Source: Mesorhizobium sp. WSM3860 (GTDB lineage: Bacteria; Pseudomonadota; Alphaproteobacteria; Rhizobiales; Rhizobiaceae). From it: 64,000 nucleotides of DNA. The notes under the pieces were generated by a model, which saw only the letters and a program-made list of their open reading frames with translations, was not told where the DNA came from and ran no database searches. Where the stretch lies: the NCBI RefSeq assembly GCF_002294995.1, contig NZ_NSGF01000001.1, forward strand, positions 663,501 through 727,500, read 5' to 3'. A program made the translations under genes and the position numbers. Shown one piece after another: positions 26,078 to 36,804 of the stretch (position 1 is the stretch's first letter; every line of letters begins with the position of its first letter).

Positions 26078-26500
26078 TCAGACGACCCGCTTGCCGCTCT
26101 CGTCAATCACGACCTCGCCGTCTTCCTTGGTGAAGGGGCCGATGTCGGAATTGGGCAGGATCGGCAGGACCGCCTCGGATGGTCGCGCCAACACCACACC
26201 CAGCGGGGTCACCACGATAGGGCGGTTGATCAGGATCGGATGCTTGAGCATGGCGTCGATCAGATCGTCGTCTGACCACTTTGGATCAGCGAGCCCAAGC
26301 TCGTCATAGGGCGTTCCCTTCTCCCGAAGCAGCGCACGCGGAGTGATGCCCATGTCTGCGATCAACTCAACCAGCTTGGCACGCGAGGGAGGCGTCTTGA
26401 GGTATTCGATGATCTCGGGCTCTTCGCCGCTCTGCCTGATCATTGCCAGCGTGTTCCGCGAGGTGCCGCACTGGGGGTTGTGATAGATCGTGACGGTCAT
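26078..26500 (-). CDS. arsC: Arsenate reductase, glutaredoxin-dependent
   Basis: ArsC reduces arsenate to arsenite with glutathione and glutaredoxin. It has 140 residues. The catalytic cysteine is Cys11 in YHNPQCGTSRN, as Cys12 in the E. coli plasmid R773 enzyme. The arginines used in catalysis are visible in ALLREKGTPYDELGL and INRPIVVTPLGVVLARP. The ATG at 26500 overlaps the aqpS stop by 4 bp (ATGA), so translation is coupled. Arsenite produced here can leave through AqpS. Confidence 0.95.
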   Translation of the reverse strand: MTVTIYHNPQCGTSRNTLAMIRQSGEEPEIIEYLKTPPSRAKLVELIADMGITPRALLREKGTPYDELGLADPKWSDDDLIDAMLKHPILINRPIVVTPLGVVLARPSEAVLPILPNSDIGPFTKEDGEVVIDESGKRVV

Positions 26501-27186
26501 TCGGCAGGTTCCACTTTCGTGGGGGCTTTGTGTTCCGCAAGCAGCCAGCCGGCGAGCATCATTGCCAACAGCGCTCCGGCGAGCTGAGCGGCGATGAAAG
26601 CTGGAACGTCGAGCGGCCGGATACCCGTGAAGGTGTTGGAAAGGGCGCGGGCCACGGCTACGGCTGGGTTGGCGAACGATGTCGAGGCAGTGAACCAGTA
26701 AGCTGCCACGATGTAGAGGCCAACCAACCACGGGATGGCATCCGCTCGAAAGCGAAGACCGGCAAGGATGGTGAAGACAAGGCCGAAGGTCGCGACCGCC
26801 TCCGCGATCCACAGGCCAGCCCCCGAGCGAACCATGGTCGAGAGACTGAAGAGCGGCATGTCGAACATGGCATGAGCCACCAGTGTGCCGAGGATGCCTC
26901 CGGCGACCTGGGCTGCCACATAGGTCAGGGCCGCGTCGCGGGCGATCTGGTGCCGCAAGCTAAACACGAGCGTGACCGCTGGGTTGAAGTGCGCACCGGA
27001 AATCGGGCCGAGGATGGTGATCAGCACGACCAGCATCGCGCCGGTCGGCAGGGTGTTGCAGAGCAATGCGAGTGCCACGTCATGGGTCAGCCGATCAGCC
27101 ATGATGCCGGAACCGATCACGGCCGCGACCAGCATGGCAGTTCCAAGTGCTTCGGCCGCGAGCCGCCGCGGCAGGTCAACGGACAT
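26497..27186 (-). CDS. aqpS: Aquaglyceroporin of the ars operon
   Basis: This is a six-helix MIP channel of 229 residues with two NPA boxes, GAHFNPAVTLVF near residue 66 and SFANPAVAVARALSNTFTG near residue 175. In Sinorhizobium meliloti the order arsR-aqpS-arsC is known and AqpS lets arsenite flow out after ArsC reduction. The same order is seen here. The gene starts 30 bp after the upstream arsR and overlaps arsC by 4 bp. Confidence 0.92.
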   Translation of the reverse strand: MSVDLPRRLAAEALGTAMLVAAVIGSGIMADRLTHDVALALLCNTLPTGAMLVVLITILGPISGAHFNPAVTLVFSLRHQIARDAALTYVAAQVAGGILGTLVAHAMFDMPLFSLSTMVRSGAGLWIAEAVATFGLVFTILAGLRFRADAIPWLVGLYIVAAYWFTASTSFANPAVAVARALSNTFTGIRPLDVPAFIAAQLAGALLAMMLAGWLLAEHKAPTKVEPAE

Positions 27187-27216
27187 GGTGCCAAAGCTCC
27201 ATTGAGATTGAGGTCG

Positions 27217-27549
27217 TCAGCATTTGCAGGTCACCGCTTGGATGACCGGCTGGCAAAGCTCCGGGGCGCCCCTGCAGCAGTCTTGCATCAGGTAGGCCAG
27301 CAGATCGCGAAAGGCGTTCATGTCGACGACATACCGGACGATCCGCCCCTCGCGTTCGGCGCGAACAAGCCCCGCGCGCTCGAGGACCTTCAGATGTGCT
27401 GACATGGTGTTCTGCACCGTTCCAAGCTGTGATGCGATCTCGCCAGCTGGAACGCCTTCGGCACCCGCTCGAACGAGCAGGCGAAAGGTTCCCAGCCTTG
27501 TGTCCTGGCCAAGCGCGGCCAGCGCGAGCAGAGCTGCTGCTTTGTCCAT
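27217..27549 (-). CDS. arsR: ArsR family repressor, first gene of the ars operon
   Basis: This 110-residue winged-helix repressor has its recognition region near QLGTVQNTMSAHLKVLERAG. The C-terminal half carries DCCRGAPELC (Cys 91, 92, 99) and ends CKC (108, 110), a plausible trivalent arsenic site near the C terminus. It is clearly different in sequence from the second arsR of the operon. A 6+6 bp inverted repeat lies 10 bp upstream of its ATG, fitting autoregulation. Confidence 0.9.
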   Translation of the reverse strand: MDKAAALLALAALGQDTRLGTFRLLVRAGAEGVPAGEIASQLGTVQNTMSAHLKVLERAGLVRAEREGRIVRYVVDMNAFRDLLAYLMQDCCRGAPELCQPVIQAVTCKC

Positions 27550-27558
27550 CTATCCATT

Positions 27559-27576
27559 CATCCAGATTTGTGGATG
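27559..27576 (-). promoter_or_regulatory. Candidate ArsR operator at the head of the ars operon
   Basis: CATCCA, six bases GATTTG, then TGGATG. The perfect arms are just upstream of the first arsR start codon, and a further TATCCAT half-site lies beside it (27551-27557). The position suits repression of the whole operon. Confidence 0.5.
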
Positions 27577-27825
27577 TAAGTCCGAAGCATGACGGTTGGA
27601 TGACAGACTGAAGGGGTCCGCCCGGCCACCGGGTAGCTCGTCTCGGGAGAGAAGCCCGCGACGAGGTTCTCACGAACAGCCCGTGTTTAAGATCTTGAGG
27701 TCCTCGCGATTCAGGGATCGCTGAACTCGTTGCGCTTGGGTGGTGTGTCACTTTGAATTTACAGTGCCGGTTGACAAAGACGGCGCCTAGTCGCTCCATT
27801 AGACGTGCCTAAAATGGAGGCAGCG
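27577..27825. other. Intergenic region between the ars operon and the DUF1059 gene
   Basis: About 250 bp holding the divergent promoters of the ars operon and the DUF1059 gene. A TTGACA hexamer near 27772 could serve the latter. No further gene or repeat was seen. Confidence 0.4.
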
Positions 27826-28014
27826 ATGGCCTATACGTATCGGTGCAAGGACTACCCGGGAATGGAAGCCTGTCCGGGGAGCTTCACGGCAGAGAGCGCG
27901 GAAGAGGTGATGAAGCACGTCGAGCTTCACGCGAAGTCCGCCCACGGGGAAGACCCCAGCCAGTGGTCCAAAGAGGATCGACAACAGCTACAAGCGCTGA
28001 TGATTGCCAGCTAG
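27826..28014 (+). CDS. DUF1059 family protein
   Basis: This is a small soluble protein of 62 residues beginning MAYTYRCKDYPGMEACPGSF. ATG 27826 is chosen because GGAGG lies 5-6 nt upstream; an earlier in-frame ATG lacks this. Two cysteines (C7, C16) and the TAESAEEVMKHVELHAKSAHG segment with three histidines are typical of the DUF1059 family, whose function is unknown. The Cys and His could bind metal, which would suit its place in the arsenic island. That is only a suggestion. Confidence 0.78.
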   Translation: MAYTYRCKDYPGMEACPGSFTAESAEEVMKHVELHAKSAHGEDPSQWSKEDRQQLQALMIAS

Positions 28015-28159
28015 GCGCGTGGCCCTGCGCTCAGCTACAAGATCGCGTAGTCCTCGAGGTACATGAGGTTTTCGTTATTTCGTGAGGGCGGAAGAGCCTA
28101 AGAGGCTGTTGGAATAGACTTTCAGCGGTTTTCCGCCGAATTCGATTTGGTCGAAACAC

Positions 28160-28176
28160 CCCGGCTAGGGGCACCA
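28160..28176 (+). repeat. Attachment-site-like direct repeat, right copy
   Basis: An exact 17-bp copy of the 3' end of tRNA-Leu, including CCA, in the same orientation. The bases on either side differ from those around the tRNA. It lies 28 bp from the stop of the beta-propeller gene and marks the right end of the ars island. Confidence 0.75.
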
Positions 28177-28204
28177 CCCTTCGCTCTGCGACACCTGAAA
28201 AGCC

Positions 28205-29365
28205 CTACCGCATGTTTCCCGTATGCCCCTGCGAATATCGGCCTGGCTGCGGCCACACCGTCAGGCCATGCGGCTCGGCGCCGACGCGGATCTTCGTCAC
28301 GGCACCCGACGTCGTGTCGATCATGTAGACCTCGCTGTCGAAGCGCCCGGAGAGCCAGAGCTGCTTGCCGTCGGCGCTGACATTGCCCATGTCGGGGCTG
28401 CCGCCGCCGGGGAGCGGCCATTGGGCGACGACCGAGCGGGTCGCGAAGTCGATCACCGTCACGCTGCCCGGTCCGTCGGCGCGGCCCTGCTCCATTTTGT
28501 GCGAGCCGCGGTTCGAGACATAGAGCCGCTTGCCGTTGCGGCTGACGACGAAGCCGTGCGCGCCAACTCCCGTCGGAATGAAGCCGATCTCCTTGAAACT
28601 ATCGCCGTCGATCAGGAAGACGCCGTCATTCATCATGTCGGCGACGTAGAAGACCTTGCCGTCGGGCGACAGCCTTATGTCCTGCGGCATGCCCATCTTC
28701 GACAGGTCGAGATGGCCGAGAACCTTCCGGTTCTTCAGGTCAATCTTGGCCAGTCCGCCGTCGCCATATTCGCAGGTGAAGATCGCATAGGAATTGTCGG
28801 CCGCGAAATCGGCATGGTTGATGCCGGGGCAGGCCGGCGTCGGAATGATGGATACCAGCGCCATGGTCCGCGGATCGCGCAGATCGAGCTGCCTCAGGGC
28901 CTCGTCGACAATGATGGCGGCGCTGCCGTCCGGCATGAAGTACATGTTGTAAGGATCGTCGACCGACACCTGCTTGCCGGGCTTTCCGGTCGTCGGGTCG
29001 ATCGGCGTCAGGCTGCCGTTCTTGCCGGTGCCGTTGTTGGCCACCCAGAGCGTCTTCATATCCCAGGAAGGAACGACGTGCTGCGGCTTGCTGCCGACCG
29101 GAAACCTGTCGACCTCCTTCAGCGTCACCGGGTCGATGACGGAAACGCTGTTCGAGGAGCGGTTGGGCACATAGACGCGCGGCAACGCAGCTGCCGCAGC
29201 TGGAGCCATATGGCCGTCCGTGGTGTGGCTGTAGATGTTGACGAGCGGCGGCGCAGGCTCGGAGCAATCCTCAGGGCAGGACTCGGCGAAGGCTCGCGCC
29301 GGGAGCATGGCGAGCAGGACAAGCGGCGCACAGAGGCGGGCGAAGCGCAGGAAGGTTTCAATCAT
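28205..29365 (-). CDS. Secreted YncE-like beta-propeller protein
   Basis: This is a 386-residue exported protein. Residues 1-27 form a signal peptide ending ARAFA before ESCPEDC, which holds two cysteines. The body is built of repeated blades with YVPNRSSNSVSVIDPVT, LWVANNGTGKNGSLTPIDP, VFYVADMMNDGVFLIDG and LYVSNRG, the pattern of YncE/lactonase-like propellers. Such proteins bind metals, DNA or cofactors in different bacteria, so no function is assigned. It lies just outside the ars island and was probably the original neighbour of tRNA-Leu. Confidence 0.8.
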   Translation of the reverse strand: MIETFLRFARLCAPLVLLAMLPARAFAESCPEDCSEPAPPLVNIYSHTTDGHMAPAAAAALPRVYVPNRSSNSVSVIDPVTLKEVDRFPVGSKPQHVVPSWDMKTLWVANNGTGKNGSLTPIDPTTGKPGKQVSVDDPYNMYFMPDGSAAIIVDEALRQLDLRDPRTMALVSIIPTPACPGINHADFAADNSYAIFTCEYGDGGLAKIDLKNRKVLGHLDLSKMGMPQDIRLSPDGKVFYVADMMNDGVFLIDGDSFKEIGFIPTGVGAHGFVVSRNGKRLYVSNRGSHKMEQGRADGPGSVTVIDFATRSVVAQWPLPGGGSPDMGNVSADGKQLWLSGRFDSEVYMIDTTSGAVTKIRVGAEPHGLTVWPQPGRYSQGHTGNMR

Positions 29366-29435
29366 CTGGATTGCTTTGTGAAGAAGCAGGCCGGATCCGG
29401 CCGCCGGATGCCTTAGCCGGTATGCGGCCTTTCAT

Positions 29436-30716
29436 CTAGCGCCTTTTCAAGAGGCTCCGCATGCGATTGCGCAGGAGCCGCGCCATGTTGCGGGTCTCGC
29501 GGTAGAGATGCAGCTGCGAGGCAGCCTGGCGGGCCGGCCGGTCGGCGTCGGGCGTTAGGCCGACCACCAGCGTGCCCATCGGCTTGCGCTCCGTCCACAG
29601 GCGACTCATCACCGGATGGTCGGGCACCGCGCAGGAATCGGTCACGGCGACATTGGGATCATCGAGATGCTGCTTCGTCACTTCGATCATCAGCAGCGTG
29701 CCCGGCGAATAAGCGGCAAGCGTCTCGTCATAGGCCGTCTTCCAGGTGTAGGCGACACCCGCCTCGACGAAGACGACGAGAGAAGCGATCGTACGGCCGT
29801 CGAGCGTCAGTGTGTGGATGCGGCACATGTCGTGCTCGGCGAGCCTGTGCACGGCCTCGCGGGCGAAGGCGGCGCGGTAGCGGTCGATCGCCATCGCCGT
29901 GCGCTCGCGGCCCTTCCAGCCGGCGGCTTCCAGTGTCAGGAAGCTTTCGATGGCGTGGCGGATCTCGTCCGGTCCGCGCGCCACGACATGGTCCAACTTG
30001 CCAAGGCCGGCGAGGCGCCGCTTCAGGCGGCGGAATTCGCGATAGTGATGCGCGCGCAGCGAGCCCTTGAGGTAGTCGTCACCGTCGGCATCGCTTTCCA
30101 GCACGGGGCGCTCGGCCTTGCCGGTGGCGACCAGGGTCAGGCCGCGGCTGTCGGCGAAGGAGGTGAGCAGGCTCGCCACCGGGCCGTCCAGCTTGATGTC
30201 GGGCATCACGAAGACCTTCGGCAATTTCAGATGCGGCCTGGACAGCATCGAGAAGAAATCCTCGATGACGCCGACCGGATCGTCACGATCGACCAGCGGC
30301 GTGCCGAGCGGGCCGAACGGGCTCGACCATGTGCGCATGACCGGGACGCCGAGCGGAATTGCGGGGCGCTCGACCGAGAACGGCACAAGGAGCCGCAGCC
30401 GGTTGCGGAACTCGTCGCCGTCACGGATCACCGCCAGCCGCACTTCGCGGTCCTCGAGCCTCGGCATTGCGGGCGCCAGGAAGCGCGGGTTGAAGAAGAC
30501 GTTGGGCTCGATCGTGCGGGCGCTAAGATAGTCGAGCTCCTCGACAAGGTCGAAGCCGGCCGAGGCGGGATAGATCGCGAGCTTGCGCTCCGGCCGGTTG
30601 TTGGCGAAGAGCTCGATATGGGCGGGGTCGGCCTCCCTGGCGAGGCCTGCAAGGCCCGACACCATGGCGCCGGCGGGACCGCCGCTGGTCTCTTCAAGCA
30701 ACGGAATGGCGGCCAT
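29436..30716 (-). CDS. GNAT/FemAB-like acetyltransferase (BioF2/CelD type)
   Basis: This is a 426-residue cytoplasmic protein with the double-GNAT fold seen in FemAB and CelD-like enzymes. The acceptor half includes HHYREFRRLKRRLAGLG and ESFLTLEAAGWKGRERTAM, and the C-terminal half includes YDETLAAYSPGTLLMIEVTKQ. It resembles enzymes that add acyl or aminoacyl groups in exopolysaccharide or cellulose clusters. Its ATG overlaps the stop of the flippase-like gene by 1 bp (TGATG), so the two are coupled. A role in surface polysaccharide modification is inferred. Confidence 0.75.
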   Translation of the reverse strand: MAAIPLLEETSGGPAGAMVSGLAGLAREADPAHIELFANNRPERKLAIYPASAGFDLVEELDYLSARTIEPNVFFNPRFLAPAMPRLEDREVRLAVIRDGDEFRNRLRLLVPFSVERPAIPLGVPVMRTWSSPFGPLGTPLVDRDDPVGVIEDFFSMLSRPHLKLPKVFVMPDIKLDGPVASLLTSFADSRGLTLVATGKAERPVLESDADGDDYLKGSLRAHHYREFRRLKRRLAGLGKLDHVVARGPDEIRHAIESFLTLEAAGWKGRERTAMAIDRYRAAFAREAVHRLAEHDMCRIHTLTLDGRTIASLVVFVEAGVAYTWKTAYDETLAAYSPGTLLMIEVTKQHLDDPNVAVTDSCAVPDHPVMSRLWTERKPMGTLVVGLTPDADRPARQAASQLHLYRETRNMARLLRNRMRSLLKRR

Positions 30717-32119
30717 CAGGCGACTTCCTTATGTGCAGGCACGAAAATCGCCATGACGATGCCGAGCTTGCGCCAGACGGTGAAGGACAGCGCGCCGGCC
30801 TCGAAGACCATGGCGAGGCTGGTGGCGATCGCCGCGCCCCAAAGGCCGAAGAGCGGGATCAGGACCACATTGAGAGCGATATTCAGCGCAAGCGTCATGG
30901 CATAGACAGCGGCGCAGATGTTCTGGTTGCCGCTCATGGTGAGCAGGCTTTCGCAGGGGCCGACGGCGCCGCGTGCGACAACGCCGAAGACCAGCAGGAA
31001 AAGCAGCGGATAGCCGGCGGTGAATTCGGGGCCGAACAGCACCAGCATCGGCTCGCCGAGCGCCAGCACCAGCAGCGCCATCGCGAGCGAGGGCCAGAAG
31101 GTCCAGGAAACCGTCTCGCGGGCGAAGGCGGCGAGCCTTTCCGGCTCGCCATGGGTGAATTGCGCATAGCGTTGGGCAACGCCCGCCTTGACGGCGAAAT
31201 AGACGAAATGCACCAGAGCCAGCGTCTTCACGGTGGCGAAATAGACGGCGACGTCATTGGGCTCGAGGTAGGCGCCGACCATCAGCACGTCGGCATTGGT
31301 GAGCAGGAAGAAAAAACTCTCGACCAGGAAGATCGGCAGCGAGACGAGGAACCACTGGCCGAAATGCACGGTCATCGGTCCGGCCGGGATCTGCTTGTCC
31401 ATGCGCGAGGTGACCCCCATCAGCTGGCCGATGGTCGTGGCATAGGTGGCGGCGATCGAGGCGAAGATCGCGGTCTTGGCATCGGGCACATAGTGCATGG
31501 CGAGCATAAGCGCCATGAACACCAGGATCAGCACCGGCCGCACCAGATAGGTCGGCGACAATGCGAACAGCGCCCATGAGTTCGCCCGCGCCAGCCCCTG
31601 CAGGAGATCGCCCATCGCGATCATCGGCAGGCAGATGACGCCGAGGATGAAGGGGACGACGTAGTAATTCTCGATCCAGGGCGAGGCGAGCCACACGCCG
31701 AGCGCGCCCAGCCCCGCGATCATCGTCGAGGCGACCAGCACGAACAGCCGGCTCGCCAGCACGATGCCACGCAGCTCGGCGAGCATGCCGCGCTCGCGAT
31801 ACTCGGGAATGAAACGGATGACCGAAGTGTGGAAGCCGAGGCAGGCGAGGTTGCCCACAATCACCATCGTCACCCAGACCAGCACGAAGATGCCGTATTC
31901 GAACGAGCCCATCCAGCGGGCCATCAGCACCTGGCTGACGAAGGCGATGACCGCGCTGACGATGCGGATGGAAAAGGCGATCAGCGACATGCGGCCGGCT
32001 TCGCCGCGTTCGTCGGCGGTGAACAGCACGGCGTCGATGCGGCCAAGCAGCGGCCGCATGCGCAGCGCCCAGCGCTGCGGCAAGAACCGCCCGGCAGTCG
32101 TCGCCGCGGAAAAGCGCAC
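30716..32119 (-). CDS. Flippase-like polysaccharide biosynthesis membrane protein
   Basis: This is a 467-residue protein with twelve or more helices, of the Wzx/MATE-like oligosaccharide flippase superfamily. It has the N-terminal signature SIRIVSAVIAFVSQVLMARWMGSFEYGIFVLVW and the late ALNIALNVVLIPLFGLWGAAIATSLA. The start is GTG 32119 with GGAG about 10 nt upstream; an ATG at 32059 is the alternative. It is coupled to the acetyltransferase, and together they could make and export a modified lipid-linked glycan. No glycosyltransferases lie nearby, so the pathway is open. Confidence 0.8.
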   Translation of the reverse strand: MRFSAATTAGRFLPQRWALRMRPLLGRIDAVLFTADERGEAGRMSLIAFSIRIVSAVIAFVSQVLMARWMGSFEYGIFVLVWVTMVIVGNLACLGFHTSVIRFIPEYRERGMLAELRGIVLASRLFVLVASTMIAGLGALGVWLASPWIENYYVVPFILGVICLPMIAMGDLLQGLARANSWALFALSPTYLVRPVLILVFMALMLAMHYVPDAKTAIFASIAATYATTIGQLMGVTSRMDKQIPAGPMTVHFGQWFLVSLPIFLVESFFFLLTNADVLMVGAYLEPNDVAVYFATVKTLALVHFVYFAVKAGVAQRYAQFTHGEPERLAAFARETVSWTFWPSLAMALLVLALGEPMLVLFGPEFTAGYPLLFLLVFGVVARGAVGPCESLLTMSGNQNICAAVYAMTLALNIALNVVLIPLFGLWGAAIATSLAMVFEAGALSFTVWRKLGIVMAIFVPAHKEVA

Positions 32120-32242
32120 CCCGAATACTCTCCATTTTCCGCCTGTTTCCAGCGTTCCCGTCTAGCGAAAACACCTTAAGAAACGGTTGGGTGGAGGGTG
32201 TCCTTCCCCCGTATAGTGACGGGGAGAAGGAAGAGGCGTGCG

Positions 32243-34975
<2,733 letters not shown>

Positions 34976-35238
34976 CCAATGGTCCTTTCGATAGCAATTT
35001 TAGCCGTTTGCGACAGGCGCCTGGCGGGCCCATCAAATCCGCGTGAATGCGGACAAACGCAAAAAGCGCCCGGAAAACGGTTCTGGACGCCAAGTCGTTG
35101 GACAGATAAGAGGGGGCTCAACTGATGTCAACGCCGCGTTAGCCCTATGGGCAGCGCCAAATTCCGCCACAATCGGACTGATCTGGAACCTTCCCGCTCA
35201 AGCGATCCTTATCGGCAATCCCCATTGGAGTTATCTTG

Positions 35239-36156
35239 ATGTACCTGTCGTTCCGCCGCGCGTCGCTCGCCAGCCTTGGCTTGGCCTTCGGGCTCTCGGC
35301 TCTTTCGCTGTCGCCGCTGATGGCGCAGGAAACCAAGCCCGCCCAGCCGGGCGCGGCGGCTCCCGCCGCCGCTCCGGTGGATCCCAACGCCGTGGTCGCC
35401 ACCATCAACGGCGAGAAGCTGACCGAGGCCGACCTGGCGCTGGCCGAAGGCGAGCTGTCGCAGCAGTTCGCGCAGCTGCCGCCGGAACAGCGCCGCGCCG
35501 CTGCCCTTTCGGCGGCCATTGAAATCCGCGTCATGGCCAAGAAGGCGGTCGACAGCGGGCTCGACAAGGATGCCGATTTCCAGCGTCGGATGGCCTTCCT
35601 GCAGCAGCGCGCCCTGCATGGCGAGGTTGTCGAGAAAGAAGTCGTCGACAAGGTGACGGACGCCGATGTCCGCGCCCGCTACGACCAGGAAATCGCCAAC
35701 ACGCCGCCGGTCAACGAGATCCACGCCCGTCACATCCTCGTGAAGACGAAGGAAGAGGCCGAGGCGATCATCAAGCAGCTCGACGGCGGCGCCGATTTCC
35801 AGAAGCTCGCCAACGAGCACACCAGCGACCCGAGCGGCAAGTCGAATGGCGGCGACCTCGGCTGGTTCGGTCCTGGCCAGATGGTGCCGGAGTTCGACAA
35901 GGCCGCGTTTGCGCTCGATGTCGGCAAGTACAGCAAGGAGCCGGTGCAGTCGCAGTTCGGCTGGCATGTCATCAAGGTCGAGGACAAGCGCGCCAAGCAG
36001 CCGCCGGCCTTCGACGACGTCAAGGACCAGGCCAAGCAGGCTGTCATCCGCGACAAGTATTTCGCCATGGTCAAGGAATTGCGCGGCGCCGCCAAGGTCG
36101 AGATCCCGGACGCGAAGCTGAAGGCGGCGGTAGACACGCTGGAGAGCGCCAAGTAA
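35239..36156 (+). CDS. Periplasmic peptidyl-prolyl isomerase, parvulin (PpiC/SurA-like)
   Basis: This is a 305-residue exported foldase. ATG 35239 (GGAG 8 nt upstream) is preferred to the TTG one codon earlier. Residues 1-29 or so are a signal peptide ending PLMAQ, followed by an Ala/Pro-rich linker. A SurA-N-like helical region comes next, then a parvulin domain (about 145-240) with EIHARHILVKTKEEAEAI, GGDLGWFGPGQMVPEFDKAAF and QSQFGWHVIKVE. It probably assists folding of exported proteins, which suits its place beside secA. A strong terminator follows. Confidence 0.9.
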   Translation: MYLSFRRASLASLGLAFGLSALSLSPLMAQETKPAQPGAAAPAAAPVDPNAVVATINGEKLTEADLALAEGELSQQFAQLPPEQRRAAALSAAIEIRVMAKKAVDSGLDKDADFQRRMAFLQQRALHGEVVEKEVVDKVTDADVRARYDQEIANTPPVNEIHARHILVKTKEEAEAIIKQLDGGADFQKLANEHTSDPSGKSNGGDLGWFGPGQMVPEFDKAAFALDVGKYSKEPVQSQFGWHVIKVEDKRAKQPPAFDDVKDQAKQAVIRDKYFAMVKELRGAAKVEIPDAKLKAAVDTLESAK

Positions 36157-36181
36157 GCCGGCCAGCCTGAAAGATGCCGCC

Positions 36182-36208
36182 AAGGGCGCCTTCGGGCGCC
36201 CTTTCGCA
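36182..36208 (+). terminator. Rho-independent terminator after the parvulin gene
   Basis: AAGGGCGCC (36182-36190), loop TTCG, GGCGCCCTT (36195-36203), then TCGCATTT. Perfect 9-bp stem with a stable UUCG loop, 26 bp after the stop codon and just before the end of the convergent tetR gene. Confidence 0.85.
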
Positions 36209-36210
36209 TT

Positions 36211-36804
36211 TCAGGCGCGCGCTATGCCGCGCACCACATAACGCACCGCGGTCCGGATCGCGGTCTCATCTTCGTCGAGACGGTTGGTCAAAAGATGTCT
36301 CCAGGCGTAGGACGCGATCAGGTCGGCCACGATCTCGGCATCGACGTCCGCCGCCACCTCGCCGCGCGTCTTGGCGCGCTCGATCATGCTGCCGGTATGG
36401 GCGCGCCGCCCTTTCGCATAGTCGGCAAGCGCCGCCGCGGCGGCCTCGTCGGACTGCGCTTCGGCGATCAGTGAGCGGAAGACATTGCCGGACGACGTGT
36501 CGCGCCAATGCGCGAACAGATTGACGAGAAAACCGGCAAGATCCTCTTCGAGCTTGCCGGTGTCGGGCGTCTCAAGCCGCTTTTGCCGCTGATAGACTTC
36601 GATCAGCAGCGCCGCCTTGCTCGGCCACCAGCGATAAATGGTCGGTTTGCCGGCTCGCGCCCGCCGGGCGACGGCCTCGATGGAAAAGCCGGAATAGCCG
36701 GCTTCCGCCAGCACCGCCTCGGCGGCCTCGATGATGGCGTCTGCGCTTTCCGGGTTTCGCTTTGCGCCGATCGACTTGCGCCCGGGGACGGCAACTTCGC
36801 CCAT
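36211..36804 (-). CDS. TetR/AcrR family transcriptional regulator
   Basis: This is a 197-residue repressor-type protein. The N-terminal helix-turn-helix reads IIEAAEAVLAEAGYSGFSIEAVARRARAGKPTIYRWWPSKAALL (about 23-66), which is the TetR signature. The ligand-binding C terminus resembles the TetR_C_11/16 class. It stands alone, convergent with the parvulin gene and divergent from argJ with about 180 bp between. Its target and inducer are not evident; I saw no clear palindrome at its own start. Confidence 0.85.
   Translation of the reverse strand: MGEVAVPGRKSIGAKRNPESADAIIEAAEAVLAEAGYSGFSIEAVARRARAGKPTIYRWWPSKAALLIEVYQRQKRLETPDTGKLEEDLAGFLVNLFAHWRDTSSGNVFRSLIAEAQSDEAAAAALADYAKGRRAHTGSMIERAKTRGEVAADVDAEIVADLIASYAWRHLLTNRLDEDETAIRTAVRYVVRGIARA

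Larger units (their letters stand above)
22938..28176. mobile_element. Small tRNA-Leu-associated genomic island carrying arsenic resistance genes
   Basis: A 5.2-kb segment bounded on the left by the tRNA-Leu end and on the right by an exact 17-bp copy of that end. Its content is a six-gene ars operon and a DUF1059 gene; neither flank (yqaA, beta-propeller gene) is related to arsenic. No integrase, transposase or relaxase was found inside. It may have been moved by an integrase in trans, or be the remnant of a larger element. The boundaries are seen; mobility is inference. Confidence 0.65.

Noticed and set aside
22938..28176. Integrase, transposase or toxin-antitoxin gene inside the ars island
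   Set aside because: I looked for such genes in all frames of the segment and found none; remaining gaps are under 300 bp.
32208..32235. Terminator after secA from the inverted repeat around the gap to the flippase gene
   Set aside because: The stem CCCCGT/ACGGGG is present but is not followed by a T-run on the minus strand.
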